Assembly (NCBI GenBank): GCA_947095535.1
Contig: OX352772.1
Span: 222,647,617-222,711,616, forward strand
From: Poecilobothrus nobilitatus
Taxonomy: Eukaryota > Arthropoda > Insecta > Diptera > Dolichopodidae
Length of the DNA: 64,000 bases
Reading direction: 5' to 3'
A model generated the notes under the pieces. The model saw only the letters and a program-made list of their open reading frames with translations, was not told where the DNA came from and did no database searches. The position numbers and the translations under genes are program-made. Positions 45,536 through 57,230 of the stretch are shown one piece after another; positions within the stretch are counted from its first letter, which is position 1, and each line of letters opens with the position of its first letter.

Positions 45536-45643
45536 CGAGTGGGATAGAAAAGCTTCTATGTGGTATCACAATGGACCAAATACACTCTAAGTGTGCCTTT
45601 TTGGCAGCCATCTTAACTTAACCTAACCTATGGGTAGTTCCAG

Positions 45644-46560
45644 TTTCTGAAATGTTAATTTTTTGCTTTAGTCTTGATAGTGCGTTTGCAACCTTATTAG
45701 TAACGTCAGGCTTGCAGACCAGCTCATAGTATTATACTTCTCGATCCTGGATTTCCACCGTTTTAGCTTCGCATTATTGTTTTTACAACCCAAACTGAAT
45801 GTTAGAGACTGGTGATCTGTTTGAATTTTCACTTTTTTTGCTCCGTAAAGATAACATCTGAATTTGTCGAGAGCACAAACTATCGCCAAAAGTTCGCTCT
45901 CGTTTGTTGCATAGTACTGAAGAGTCCTGTTGAGTGCTCTTCAAATTTAGGATATTGGACGGTCTTTACCAATATCACTCTGTGACAAAACTACGTCGAT
46001 GGCTTCATTTGAAGCATCCGTGATCAGTACGAATGTTTTTTGAAGTCGGGAAAAAATTAGCAGCGGTTGATAATAAAGCGCGTTTTAGATCTTTGAATAC
46101 CTTTAGTTCGAAATCGTTTCTTCGTGATTGATTAGCTTTTATCTGGGAGTTTTCTCCACGAGTCAAATTACTGAGTGGTTTGGTTATTTGCGAGAAGTTC
46201 TTGATGAACACTCTGTAATAAGATGCGAGTCCTAAGAAGCCCTTAAGTTCCTTTAAATACTCAGGTTGTTTTATATTCTGGATGGCTGTAATCTTTTCTG
46301 GATCCGCTTTTATTCCTTTGCTGGAGATAGTTTAGCCCAAAAATTTTATTTCATTTCTGAGAAATTCAGTTTTGTCTAAATTTACTTATTTACAGTTTAG
46401 CCTGTTCCAATTTATTGAAGATTTTTTCTACGTTCTTTATGTGTTCTTCTCCTGTTGCTCCCCCGAAGATTTTTATATCGTTAATGTATACGTAACTTAG
46501 TACATAATATGACGATTGATTAAATTTCAAATTGGAGATATTTTGTGGCCTTTCTAGTAT
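45644..46560 (-). pseudogene. Errantivirus-type gypsy RT C-terminus and RNase H
   Basis: On the minus strand 46520-46211 shows degraded RT (VYINDIKIFGGATGEEHIKN, with the YVDD box altered to YIND), 46211-46005 reads VFIKNFSQITKPLSNLTRG, and 45889-45668 the RNase H fragment ALDKFRCYLYGAKKVKIQTD and SLTFSLGCKNNN. There are several frameshifts. The LOA element follows at 45628, and remnants of the same element continue at 40719 and below, so this is the upstream half of the split element whose env is at 38101-39009. Confidence 0.75.
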
Positions 46561-46569
46561 AAATCAAGA

Positions 46570-47900
46570 AACGAATCATAAATCGAAATTAAAACAAGCT
46601 TGAAATTAAATTGTATTAATGAAGTTTCAAATGGTACTAGTAGAATGTACTGAAATTAACTTTGAAAAGTACTGATTAGTTATTATATTTTCAAAACTGA
46701 AGGTTTTGACAATTGATCATTAAATAAAAAAAATAAACAAGACAAAAATAAACAAAAAGTCTACTCTTTGAAAATAATAAAAAAAATTATTACACTAATA
46801 AAAAATAAAATAAATAAATATATTGTGATGGACGACTGTTGACTGCCGGCTGAAACTAGATGTTCAAGTAATATTTTGAATTTTTTTGTTACTAATGTGG
46901 AGAAGTATGGTTCCATTTTTAGATTCACCATTCAATACTACATGAATATTTTTATTTTTTTTTAATTTTCATAAACATAAAAACATAGCGAGTTGAAAAT
47001 TCAATAAAACATATTCAGGATGAACTACAGAACGCTATCACCATGGGAACATATACGCTATCACCGATTACCAAATTTAATAAGAATAACCCATCCCCAA
47101 TTAATAATAATTTAAAATATAAAACTAATAAAATGGGATGGTGTCATAATTCCAAAGTTATAAAATTTCAAACAATGAAAAAAATTAATTTCACAAAAAA
47201 AAATTCCAAAAACAGACATCCAAAATATTGAAAAAAGGCCCACAAAATGAAATATATTCTTTGTGATTGATGACAAAGTTTTTTAGCAAGCTTTCAAGCT
47301 TCAAACTTTAAAAATTTGATTGGTGAGAGAGGGATTCTCTACTGTGCGAAAATAAAAGCGGGGATTTGGGGGCGATAGCCCCAATTATTTTTGATATTTA
47401 TTATTAAAATAGGTTGGTAAAAAAATAATTAGGAGAATTTTAAAGTTAGTTACAAAATCAGCACTACACGCCTCTTACAGAATATGTATAAATGTAAATA
47501 TGTGAGATTCTGAATTAGGAGGAATTTTAAAGTTGAATTTAAAATCAGAGTTATACGCTTTTTCTAGAATATGTATTTTTATGTCGCCATTTGTTAATCT
47601 ACTAGATAAATATTTATTCGTTTTTTTTTATATTATTTCGGTATGTTGTCTGGAATTAGGACAGACGATTAAAACACTAATTTACTATTCTTTACGGCAA
47701 CATTTCGTGTTAATCGTGTTTCGTGTTAACATTTCGTAATTAATTTCGTGGGCTGGAGATTTATTAACTCTTACTATTCATGTTTATAAAGTATAAAATT
47801 AAAATTTACAAAATTAAATTAACTAATTAAAAAAATATTACAAATGTACCGCCAAATTTTCTAATTATCTACTAATTGGAATTAAAATGGCAATTAAGTA
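46570..47900. other. AT-rich DNA with a short duplicated repeat at 47425-47585
   Basis: No gene is recognised. Two tandem 80-90-bp copies at 47425-47505 and 47506-47585 share 'aattaggaggaattttaaagtt' and 'acaaaatcag' elements and relate to the inverted copy at 4165-4330. A small GC-rich palindrome GGGGGCGATAGCCCC lies near 47367. The 47043 and 47533 frames have no recognisable features. Confidence 0.35.
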
Positions 47901-48560
47901 GGTAAAGATATTTTGAGTTTATGTCTAAATAAAACTTTTTTAAGTGTTGCCACTTTCTATAATGTTGTTGTACTTCGAAATTACATGTTTATAATGAGGA
48001 TTTAATTTTTTGTATGTCGGTTCTAAAGTTAATGTTTTTGTTGTTTTACTTTCTATCTATATCATTTCACCGATGTTTGTTCTTAGCCAATTCGGCTCCT
48101 TGTCAATTATAAAAACATCTTCAAAATTAAAGTTATGATTCTCATTTTTAAAATGATGAGAAAGCCAGTGCTGTTTTTTCAGTTTTATTAAAATTATTTA
48201 TATTGCAATTATATTTGTGTTGGGTAATTCTATTTTTTAGGTATTGCTTGGTTTGACCAATATAGCATGACAATCATAGCATGAGACAATCCTTGCAATT
48301 GATTTTATACCTTATCATCCCTGTCTTTTAATTTGGAAAATATATCTTTCACTGTCTTACCATTATAAAAAACTATTTTGTAATTATTTGTGTGTTTAAT
48401 AAATAAATATCGAATTTTTTCAGATAAATTTGGTATATATTGGAATTTCATGTATTTGTAGTTATTATCAATGGGAACGCTTTGATTCTATGAACCATGA
48501 TTCTTTTTTTGTAAATATGGTTTAATTATCTCATTTACAAAATATGTAGGAGAATTATTA
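47900..48560 (-). pseudogene. Penelope-like element remnant with GIY-YIG endonuclease
   Basis: The minus strand around 48330-48180 reads YKINCKDCLM, then YIGQTKQYLKNRITQHKYNC and NKTEKTAL, a GIY-YIG-type motif with the Arg/His-containing helix as in the endonuclease domain of Penelope-like retroelements. Upstream (48520-48340) the end of the preceding domain is readable (SEKIRYLFIKHTNNYKIVFY, NGKTVKDIFSKLKD). Downstream the C-terminus is broken by several frameshifts. No RT core is seen. The family call rests on the motif and general layout. Confidence 0.55.
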
Positions 48561-48699
48561 TTTTTTAAAATTTATTTTATTTTAAAAATGTTTTTGTCCA
48601 CAAACTCATTAGAACAATTATTAAAAGAGACTTTTTTTCAATAAAATGAAACTATTTTTCTATGGAATAAAACTATTTTCAAAAAAAAAAATAAATTTT

Positions 48700-49490
48700 T
48701 TTCTTTTGACAAGAATGGTGAGAATCATCGAAAGATACTGCACGCAACACAGTTATGTGAGACTTTAACTCACCAAACACACCAGCCCCGTCTTAAAATA
48801 TTAAAACTGGTCTGAAAGACCAACCATTAATTTTGCGTTAACTCTTAAAGGTCTACTGGAATTGCAGATCTCTGAGAAGGTGATCTGTGTTTATCGCTAA
48901 ATCTAGTGGCCTAGTTCTATTAAGCCTTCTAATGGCATTTTCATGTGCCCTTCTAAGCGGTCTTATGTTTTAGCGCATATCATTTTATTTCTTCGCTCAC
49001 AGTGGGTATTTCTAGATCCCTATGTAAATCAAAATTTCGTATGTACCAAGGAGCACTAACCATGTTACGTAAAATTTTATTTTGAAAAATTTAAATGTTC
49101 TGAATTATTGTTTGTTTGGCGCAACCCCATAACTGTATGCCGTACAACCAAATAGGATTAATTATTGGTTTATAATACAAAATGTTATAATATATTGGAA
49201 ATCTAAAATTTCGACCTAGGAGCCAATATATTTGTCTGTATTTCGATTCTAATCCGACGTTTTTCTTCTTGACATGCTCTTTTTATCTCAGCTTGCCATC
49301 TAATGTCATTCCTAGGTATTTTGTCTTATTTTCTTGGGGTATATCTGCTCCATTTAATTTTACTGCTGGGGGATTTTCTACGATTTTATTTTTAAAATTT
49401 ACTTGGACAGATTTAAGTTCATTAAACATACTGCTCTTTCTCTCTTTACTCATAATGCTCTTTCTCTTTTTTACTAAAGGCAATTATTAT
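48700..49490 (-). pseudogene. Jockey-like LINE RT thumb/C-terminus remnant
   Basis: The minus-strand frame 49483-49283 ends with AVKLNGADIPQENKTKYLGM and TLDGKLRWQAEIK. Continuing with frameshifts, FQIYYNILYYKPIINPIWLY, GIQLWGCA, ILRNMVSAPWYIRN and DLHRDLEIPTVSEEI follow down to about 48950. This is the thumb and C-terminal region of Jockey-type LINEs. The catalytic core is absent. Confidence 0.7.
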
Positions 49491-49499
49491 TATTATTTA

Positions 49500-50289
49500 A
49501 TAACTGTACCACTCTGTATAATAGTTACTTTCGTCTTAATTCTATTCGTCACCAGATCTCATCGTCATATGCTAATATATTAATTTAATTAATTTTTAAT
49601 CATCGCTTTTGGATAGATTTCTAATATGTCCCTTATGTAATATCGATTATCATTAATTTATTATATAATGAATTATAATTCGTTACTGCTAAGGTCAATG
49701 AACTATATTACATAAAGAACTATATGATTATAGTGTTAATAGAATTTTTTCAGTTAGACTAAAATTATTATTCTAATTTTTAATTTTTTAAATTTTAATC
49801 GCTACCGAGTCACCGGTAGCGGTATCACCAAAGAAAGATTAAATAAAGTTAATATAATTAATAATAAATGTTATTTATAATAAAACTAATAAACTAATTT
49901 AAAGAAAGATTAAACATTTTGATATGATTAGTAATAGATACTTTTTTTTTATATAATAAAATTGATAATTAATTGAACTTGAATTATTTGAAAAATTGGT
50001 GTATTATTTTTTTATATCTAAAACATTTTTTAAGCTTTGTGAAAAACATTTTGTTCCTTCGAGCCGGATATTAAAAAACAATAAAGAAAAACCCGATTAT
50101 AAAAAATAATATATTGATTATATTAGCTTTTTTTGATCTATGAATTAAAATCTATAAAAGTGGAAGTGTGAATAAAAACAAAAAACCTATCTTGTGTGTG
50201 TTTTTCTTAAAAAAAAAAAAAAGAATATTAGAGAACAGTGACAAACTAAAAGTGATCATAAGTAGTTAAAACAAGTAAACGTAACAGTA
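49500..50289. other. AT-rich DNA without recognisable gene
   Basis: There is no gene or known repeat. A small perfect hairpin CGCTACCG / CGGTAGCG occurs at about 49800-49819 next to 'agtcac'. The rest is A/T low complexity. Confidence 0.35.
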
Positions 50290-50449
50290 AGTCAATGCAA
50301 CCGACTTATTAATACCCTACACCTGAATAATTCTAATCAAATTAAAAATCCATAAGTTTTTTTGGCAGCTGCTTGAACTTCTTCCCTTTTCTGTCTTATT
50401 CAACTCGAATTTCAGGAACGTAAAAGAGGCATCCTCTTGGGATATGCTT

Positions 50450-51660
50450 GATACCTTTGTAAAACATTTTAAGTTTCTATCTTTATTAATTTCGAAGTTT
50501 GTTAGTCCTTGGGAGGCGTGTGTCAGGTACCCGAATTGCCACTCCAATTCATCGAATTCATCTCAGGAACATAAAGAAAATTTGCCAGAACACCATTGTA
50601 CTAAATTTAAAAAGGTTCTACTTTTGTTGGTTTTGGAGATATGCTCGTTGCTCTTGTGCTCGTCCGGAAGTTTCCAAAATACGAACCCATGGTTCAAATT
50701 CTTTCAAATGTCAGTTTCCAATTTTACAGAAAAGGAAACATAACAGAACGCCTTTGTACTAAAAATAAAAGTCCTATCTTTATTGGTTGTGGAGATATAC
50801 TCGTTTGCTCAGGAGCTCGTCCGGAAGCTTCCAAGATTTGAACCCATGGACCAAATCCTTACAAATTTCAGAAACATAAATCAAACATGAAGGAACACCA
50901 TTCTGCCTAATTTAAAGGTTATACCTTTCTTGCTTTTGGAGGTAATATCATTTGCTCTGAGGCTCGTTCGGAAGCTTCCAAAATCCGAACCCAATTACCA
51001 AATCCTCTCAAATTTCAGAGACCTAAATCAAACATGAAAGAACACCATTCTGCCGAATTTAAAGGTTATATCTTTGTTGGTTTTGTAGATAATCTCGTTT
51101 GCTCTGGGGCTTGTTCGGAAGCTTTCAAAATCCGAACCCATGAACCAAATCCTCTCAAATTTCAGAGACCTAAATAAAACATGAAAGAACACCGCTCTGC
51201 CAAGTTTAAAAGTTATATCTTATTTGGTTTTGGAGATAATCTCATTTGCTCTGGTGCTCGTTCGGAGGCTTCCAAAATCCAAACCCATGGAGCACATCCT
51301 CTCATATTTTAGAGACTTAAATGAAACATGAAAGAACACCACTCTGTCAAATTTGAAGGTTCTATCTTTATTGGTTTAGGAGATAATCTCGTTTGCTTCG
51401 GAATCCGAATCCGGAATCATTCGGAAGCTTCCAGAATCCGAACAGATGGACAGATTTTGTCCGGATTCGAACTTAGCCTTCCTTTTGGAATTAGTAACCT
51501 ACTATATAAATTTCATCAAAATAGCTTTATTAGTTTTTGAGTTATCGTGCGAATGGACGGACGGACGGAAATCCGTCTAAATCGACTTAGGAGGTGATCC
51601 TGATTCAGAATATATATACATGTCCATATCTAACTCGCTTCCAAGATATAGAGAAAAGGC
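50450..51660 (+). repeat. Tandem array of about 147-bp units ending in a GACG microsatellite
   Basis: Each unit contains 'ggaagcttccaaaatccgaacccatg', 'caaatcctctcaaatttcagagac', 'aaacatgaaagaacaccactctgcc' and 'ggagataatctcgtttgctctgg'. The 'aagcttccaa' anchor occurs at about 50668 (variant), 50824, 50972, 51119, 51266 and 51424, giving spacings of roughly 147-158 bp. The array ends with ATGGACGGACGGACGGAAAT (51553) and 'tgattcagaatatatatac', a terminal signature resembling common fly repeats. The short frames inside (50444-51540) are by-products of the repeat. Confidence 0.65.
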
Positions 51661-52319
51661 AACAGGGGGGATTCTACAAGCAAAGTAAGTCCATTACAAT
51701 TTTTTTTTTTTTTTTAATTACTAACAAAACGTACCTTAAAAAAATTCACACACATTGATTTAATTACAGTATAAAATTTTGCAACATTTTTTGTATAAAA
51801 TTTTGAATTCTATATATGTATACAGAAAACCAAACGAAATATATAGAAATCATTATCAATAAAGTCTACCATACTTTTGAACGTAATTAACAATATATCT
51901 AATTTATGTTATGTTTTGGAAATAATGATATAAGTAACGGTATATTTAACATTTATAAAAAAAAAGGGCAGCACAAGAATAAATTCAAATATTCCACACA
52001 TTTGCCTTGAAGTAACAAAATTTTAAAACTAAACTATACCTAGTTAGCTATTTGTTAAAACTCAACAACAAATACAACGAGACTACTGCCCGTTTGCACA
52101 CCATATACTAACATTTATTACGTTATATTACATTACATTAAATTATATTATTACATTACAATATATTGCAAATCTACGTATATAAATTCAAAATTTTCTA
52201 TCAAATTCAAATACAACGTTCGTATAACGTGAACATCTATAAGTTTGGCACAATATTCATCAGTTGTTCCACCATCGTTGCATGAGCAAGCAAAGTGAAA
52301 AGCAGAAAGGTGTTTCCAA
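51661..52319 (+). other. Possible LTR or leader of the BEL/Pao element
   Basis: This AT-rich non-coding stretch directly precedes gag remnants of a BEL/Pao element, where LTR and primer-binding site would be expected. No second LTR exists to compare with, and no clear primer-binding site was found, so the call is positional only. Confidence 0.3.
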
Positions 52320-53410
52320 CATGGACAAATTATTAAAGGTTCATAAATCAAGAGTTGTTCGAGGCCAAGATGACGAGGAAAATGCTTCTTCCTGCAATTC
52401 CTAAAGGAACTCGAAAAGATGTGGACAGAACTCACCAACACCCACATGGAATTACTACAGTACTCGCAGTCAGATAAGGGAAAGGAGTTGTTAAAAGAGC
52501 CATACCTACAGGATGACTGTTATGGTACACTGAGCGACTCATATTTTAAAGTTCACATCAGGCTTCAGATAATTTGCAAGCAGTCGACATATCATTTACC
52601 GAAGCCCCGACCGCAAAGGCAGTTGCACAAAGTCATGTCAATTTGCCGAAGATCACGTTAGAAAAGTTCGATGGCAATTACATGAATTGCCCGTCTTTTC
52701 ACGATCTGCTTCGATCTTGAATTCACGACAACCATGGATTGGGTCCTGCCCAAAAATTGCTATATCTGAAAATGCATCTGATAGGAGATCCGTCGCACCT
52801 GTTGCGGCATTTCCAAATCACTGGCAATAATATAGCCCAAAAGATTTTTTTTGCAAAAAATCGTACAACAGGAAAGACCGCAAGAGAATCGAGCGATACT
52901 AGACACTAAAAATGAATGTTTGTTAGCGATACAAAATTTAGGAATGGAAGTGGAAGGCTGGGAACCAATTATGATATTCACTACTGTCCAGAATTTGCCC
53001 TCTACAATCCACCAACTTTGGGAGCAAGCGTTGAGCCAAGGAAAGGAACCTCCATCGTGGCAAGATTTTAAACGTCGAAAATCGCTTTCGAGCGTTGGAA
53101 GCTGTGTCTGCGAGAGAACAACTAATTGCCACCCAGGGTAAGACAAAATCAAATTATTGTCCGTTCCACAAATTCCACTCGATCAACATGTCCCTTGTGC
53201 GGAGGTCAACACCAGTTAAGAAAGTGTCCAAAGTTTCTGAGCCTGAATTGCAACGCCAGATTAGAAATCGTAAAGACCAAAAAAATATGTATAAATTGTC
53301 TAAGAGAAGGGCACGGATTTGCCAATTGTCCGAGTCGGGGAAGGTGTATGATTTGTAAGAAACCACATCATTCGTTGCTGCATTTGGCACGAGATGCAAC
53401 AACCCAATAG
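52320..53410 (+). pseudogene. BEL/Pao gag with CCHC zinc knuckles, several frameshifts
   Basis: Gag is readable in several frames: KELLKEPYLQDDCYGTLSDS (52419 frame), ITLEKFDGNYMNCPSFHDLL (about 52650), LLYLKMHLIGDPSHLLRHF, then 52851-53141 with NECLLAIQNLGMEVEGWEP, HQLWEQALSQGKEPPSWQDF, and 53126-53410 with the knuckles CPLCGGQHQLRKC, CINCLREGHGFANC and CMICKKPHHSLLH. The order and spacing are standard for BEL/Pao gag. Gag forms the particle and binds RNA. The copy is inactive because of at least four frame breaks. Confidence 0.8.
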
Positions 53411-53481
53411 GTCCAGCTTTCGACATAGACTTCTTCATCACATCAAGCAAGTAAAATCGTCAGCTGTCGGCACAGGCTCCT

Positions 53482-54557
53482 GTGTTCAACTCAAGTCGAG
53501 ATGTGCATACTCATGTAACGCATCACAAGAAGCATACAAGCACATTTTTAGCAACCGTACTAGTTAAAATGGTTGCACCATCAGGTCACAATATAATTGC
53601 GCGCACGCTCATTGACCCTGGTTCACAAGTGTCCTTCATCACAGAAGAAATGTCACAACAATTGCATTTACCTAAAGGAAAAGTCGAAGTGCAAATTCAT
53701 GGAGTCGGAGGGAACAAAATTGAAAAATCAAAGGCACATGTGAATTTAACATTACAATCAGTTTCAGATTCATACCAGACAACTGTTGTGGGAGTGTTGG
53801 TAAAAATATCACTAACACATTACCAGATAAAGAAATTACAGAACCCGATTTAGACGGAATATGTGGAGAATTGGCAGATCCAGAATATTACAAGCCATCA
53901 AAAATTGATATATTGCTTGGGGCCTATTGCTATTCCCACATTATGGTAAAAGGCTTACAACATAGGGGCAATGTCAATCTACTTGTGCAAAAAACTATAT
54001 TTGGGTGGATCCTATGCGGCAACGATAACACAACGGCAACGTGCACAAGGTCCATTCAGAATTTTCACATCAACACATCACTGGAAAACCAACTTAAAAA
54101 ATTCTGGGAATTGGAATCCATACAAAACGAAATGAAGTTCCAAACAGAAAAAGAACAACTGTGTGAAACCATTTATGACAAGACTACTGTTAGAGATCCA
54201 TCAGGAAGATGTCTAGTATCGTTGCCGTTTCGTGAGACTACCTCAACAAATTTTCTAGGAGCTTCTCGTAACATTGTTTTGCGACGCTTGTATCAATTAG
54301 AACATCGATATAAAAGAGACGATACACTCAAAACTGAATATAAGAAAGTGGTCAAAGTGCAGTGAAAAGTGGTCGAATATCTACAATTAGAGCACATGGT
54401 AGAAGCTAGCAGTGAAGAATACATTTATAATCCAAAAGATAAGCTATACATCCATTCTACATGCTATTTACCTCATCGCGGGATCTTTAAAGAGTCCAGA
54501 ACAACAACAAAATTAAGAGTCGTTTTTGACGCTTCAAAAACCACAACTATAAAATAA
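53482..54557 (+). pseudogene. BEL/Pao protease and start of RT, truncated by Tc1-like element
   Basis: The protease (53482-53853) has RTLIDPGSQVSFITEEMSQQ, with the active site as DPGS where DSGS is usual. The next frame (53871-54365) contains PSKIDILLGAYCYSHIM, IFGWILCGN, VRDPSGRCLVSLPFRE and NFLGASRNIVLRRLYQLEHR. A stop at 54363 interrupts it, and 54369-54557 continues with STCYLPHRGIFKE and KLRVVFDAS, the start of RT. The element ends abruptly at about 54557, where the Tc1-like sequence begins, so the RT core, RNase H and integrase are missing. Confidence 0.8.
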
Positions 54558-55260
54558 CGCTGAAATTAGTGCGATGTCACGTCCAGCAAATGAATTCAGT
54601 TTCAACAATCGCATTAAGAAAATGTTACGCATTATGTTTTATATCTAATGCACCAAGAAGGAAACAATGTATCTTTATAGATGAAAATGGATTTAATCTA
54701 CACCTAAGAAGATCGTTTGCAAGATCAAAAAGAAACGAAAAGGCCGTTACTACTGTTCCTACCTCTAGGGGTAGGAACATTACATTGATAGCAGCTATGT
54801 GTAGTATAGGAGTGGTCCACACTAATATAATTTTGAATAGCACATGCAATTCGGAAAAATTTACTATATTTTTGAAGAAGCTAATTGAAATACTTGATGA
54901 AAGAAGTTATATGGTAGGTACATGGCTTTTCATGGATAATGCAGCCATTCATAAAACCCGTATGGTTGCAGATATTGTTGAAGGAAAACTATACCATTTA
55001 AAATTTCTATCACCATATTCACCGATGCTGAATCCGATTGAAAACATGTTTTCAAAAATAAAAATTATAGTAAGAGGAATGTTGTCAGAAACTACCAACG
55101 CTAATTTGGTAGATTGTATTGAACAAGCTGTAGATCAAATAGAAAGAGCAGATTGCGAAGGATATGTGAACCACATGATGGAGAATCTTGAAAAGGCTAA
55201 AGAAGGCCAGTCATTTAAATAGGTAAATTGAAATGTTTCTAAATACAAATAAATCTTTAA
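54558..55260 (+). pseudogene. Tc1/mariner-superfamily (DD34E) transposase, copy T1, C-terminal two thirds
   Basis: The open frame 54569-55222 (217 aa) carries FIDENGFNLHLRRSFARSKR (first Asp), RGRNITLIAAM, WLFMDNAAIHKT (second Asp) and SPYSPMLNPIENMFSKIK (Glu). I count 34 residues between the second Asp and the Glu, so DD34E. The domain corresponds to DDE_3 of the IS630/Tc1/mariner superfamily. All three catalytic residues are present. The N-terminal DNA-binding domain and left terminal repeat are missing, since the homologous part starts at the BEL junction with AAAATAACGCTGAAATTAG. This copy would not mobilise itself. Confidence 0.85.
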
Positions 55261-55424
55261 TACGAACTTTTGAATTTTTTTTTAAAGATACGATTTATAT
55301 GTAAATAATTTATGTATTATGTATATACATAGATTATAGAAATCAAGTTACTTATTTTATTATTAAATAGTTAATACACTGAAAAAATAAAAATAAAATT
55401 AATAATATTATATTTAGATTCTCC

Positions 55425-55780
55425 AGCATATGGTTCACATATCAAATTCACAAACTTCTTTGGTTGTTTGGTTTGCAACCTCTTCAGTGTAATCTACAAA
55501 TTTGAATTACTATTCCTGCAAGCATTGCTCTTATTATAATTTTTATTTTTGAAAACATGTTTTCAATTGGATTCAGCATCCGGAAATATGAGTAGTATTT
55601 TAAATTGTATGGTTTTCCCTGGAAACTATTAGAAACCATACGGATTTTATGAATAGTTAGCTTATCCATTATAAGCCATATGTAATTGCCATATAATTGA
55701 ATTCATCCAGTAGTTCAACTACCTCCTTGAACAAAATGTCAAAATTTTCCAAATTGTATGTGCTAATGGATATTATGAGT

Positions 55781-55781
<1 letters not shown>
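55425..55781 (-). pseudogene. Tc1-like copy T2, 3' coding part (split by RTE insertion)
   Basis: The minus-strand frame 55669-55484 reads MDKLTIHKIRM (from DNAAIHK, with the second catalytic Asp-Asn altered to Asp-Lys), RMLNPIENMFSKIK and RAMLAGIV. It is tail-to-tail with T1. The coding sequence is interrupted at 55781/60122 by the RTE-type LINE and continues at 60122-60340 with the N-terminal part. Confidence 0.75.
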
Positions 55782-55813
<32 letters not shown>

Positions 55814-55819
55814 CCTGTT

Positions 55820-57230
55820 ACTCCACTAGGGAGCATAGGGCTTCCACTTGAAGTCTCCAGTCTTCTCTGCTTAACGCTTTTTCTTCAATCATGCTCCAGG
55901 ACAAATTGCATCTGCTTATTTCACTTAGGACAGTACGCTTCCACGTCATTCTGGGTCTACCTCTAGCTCTAGAACCTCCTTGTGGATTTCAACATAGCGA
56001 AACTCTGTTTATATCATTTTCATTTTTCCTTAATGTGTGCCCGATCCATTTCCACCTTCTCCTGGTTATTTGTTTTACTAGGGGTTCCTCATTTGTTAAG
56101 TTCCATAGATCTTTATTGCTGATTCTGTTCGGCCAGAAAATTCTGCATATGATTCTTAGGTGCTTGTTTATGAAGACTTGCAGCTTATTCTTGATGGTGT
56201 TCGTTAGCAGCCATGACTCACTACCATATGTTAGAGTGGTTTTAACACAGGAGTTGAATATGCTAATTTTTATTCTTCTAGATATTTGGTTGCTGTTCCA
56301 TATAGGCCGAAGTCTGCCGAATGCTGATCTTGCCTTGTTGATTCTATTTTGTACATCTTCCCTAATACCACCTGTAGGAGTTATTATGCTACCGAGGTAA
56401 CAGAATTCGTCTACGCTATCTATGTGTTGGCCTTCTAGTATGATAGGGGTGTTGCTTGGGCAGTGAACAAACATTGCCTTAGTTTTGTTAATGTTTATTT
56501 CGAGCCCTCTTTTCCGTGCCGCCTGTTGTAGAAGGTTCAGTTTCGACTGCGTTTCAGCTTGGCTGTGCGACAAGAGGCAGATGTCGTCAGCGTAGTCGAG
56601 ATCAGAGAGATTCCTATCATCAGACCAATTGATGCCATCCCAGGTGTTACTGATTTCTCTCATTATGTCATCCAAGACTATTGTGAATAATAGTGGCGAT
56701 AGAGGGCATCCTTGTTTGACTCCTGCATTCGTTGTGAATGGATCGCTGATATTTCCACTATGTGATACCGAGAGTTCGGCGTTATCATAGAGAGCACGAA
56801 TTATACTCACGATTTTCCTTGGTATATTCCTGTTCACAAGGGCTTTCCATATGGCTTCTCTTTGTATAGAGTCGAATGCCTTCTTAAAGTCAACGAAGAC
56901 CAGACACAGCGGTGATCGCCATTCGTGTGATTGCTCCACTATTATTCTTAGTGTGTTGGCTTGATCGAGACAGCTTCTAGCCGGCCTGAAGCCAGCTTGC
57001 TCGTTTCTTAGCGTGTTCTGCACCTCTTCTTGGAGTCTATTCTGAATAATGTTTGTGATGATTTTATATATTGTATTCAGTAATGTAATACCCCTCCAGT
57101 TGTTGCAATCAGAAAGATCACCTTTCTTTGGAATTTTGATAATAATTCCTTTTTTCCATGATGATGGTATTGTTTCTGATGCCCAAGCGCTTGTTATATG
57201 CGGGTGGATGAGTTCTGCTGAATTTTTGTT
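55820..57230 (-). pseudogene. RTE-like LINE RT, downstream (second) copy of the duplicated segment and C-terminus
   Basis: The frame 57023-55989 contains NEQAGFRPARSCLDQANTL, FVDFKKAFDSIQREAIWKAL, AGVKQGCPLSPLLFTIVLDD, LDYADDICLLS and the C-terminal LTYGSESWLL, RRRWKWIGHTLRKNENDINR. A frameshift near 55985 moves the last part (RGRPRMTWKRT, EDWRLQVEAL) to another frame ending near 55820. The first 950 bp duplicate the end of the upstream ORF almost exactly. Confidence 0.8.

Larger units (their letters stand above)
40735..45628 (+). mobile_element. Nearly full-length LOA-type LINE with target-site duplication
   Basis: The element is flanked by TATGGGCAGTTCCAG (40720-40734) and TATGGGTAGTTCCAG (45629-45643), a 15-bp target duplication with one mismatch. 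It has a GC-richer 5' UTR (40735-41077), ORF1, overlapping ORF2 with endonuclease, RT and RNase H, a 3' UTR of about 90 bp, and a TTAACTTAACCTAACCTA tail in place of poly(A). This tail and the RNase H domain are typical of the LOA/I group. It interrupts a minus-strand errantivirus. Base composition is much less AT-rich than the surroundings, suggesting relatively late arrival. Confidence 0.8.

Noticed and set aside
50450..51440. CRISPR-like or gene-coding array
   Set aside because: Units are 147 bp with gradual divergence and no constant repeat/variable spacer pattern; the open frames inside follow the repeat period and carry no domain.
55891..56400. Plus-strand 169-aa frame
   Set aside because: It is antisense to the RTE reverse transcriptase C-terminus, which has clear motifs on the minus strand.
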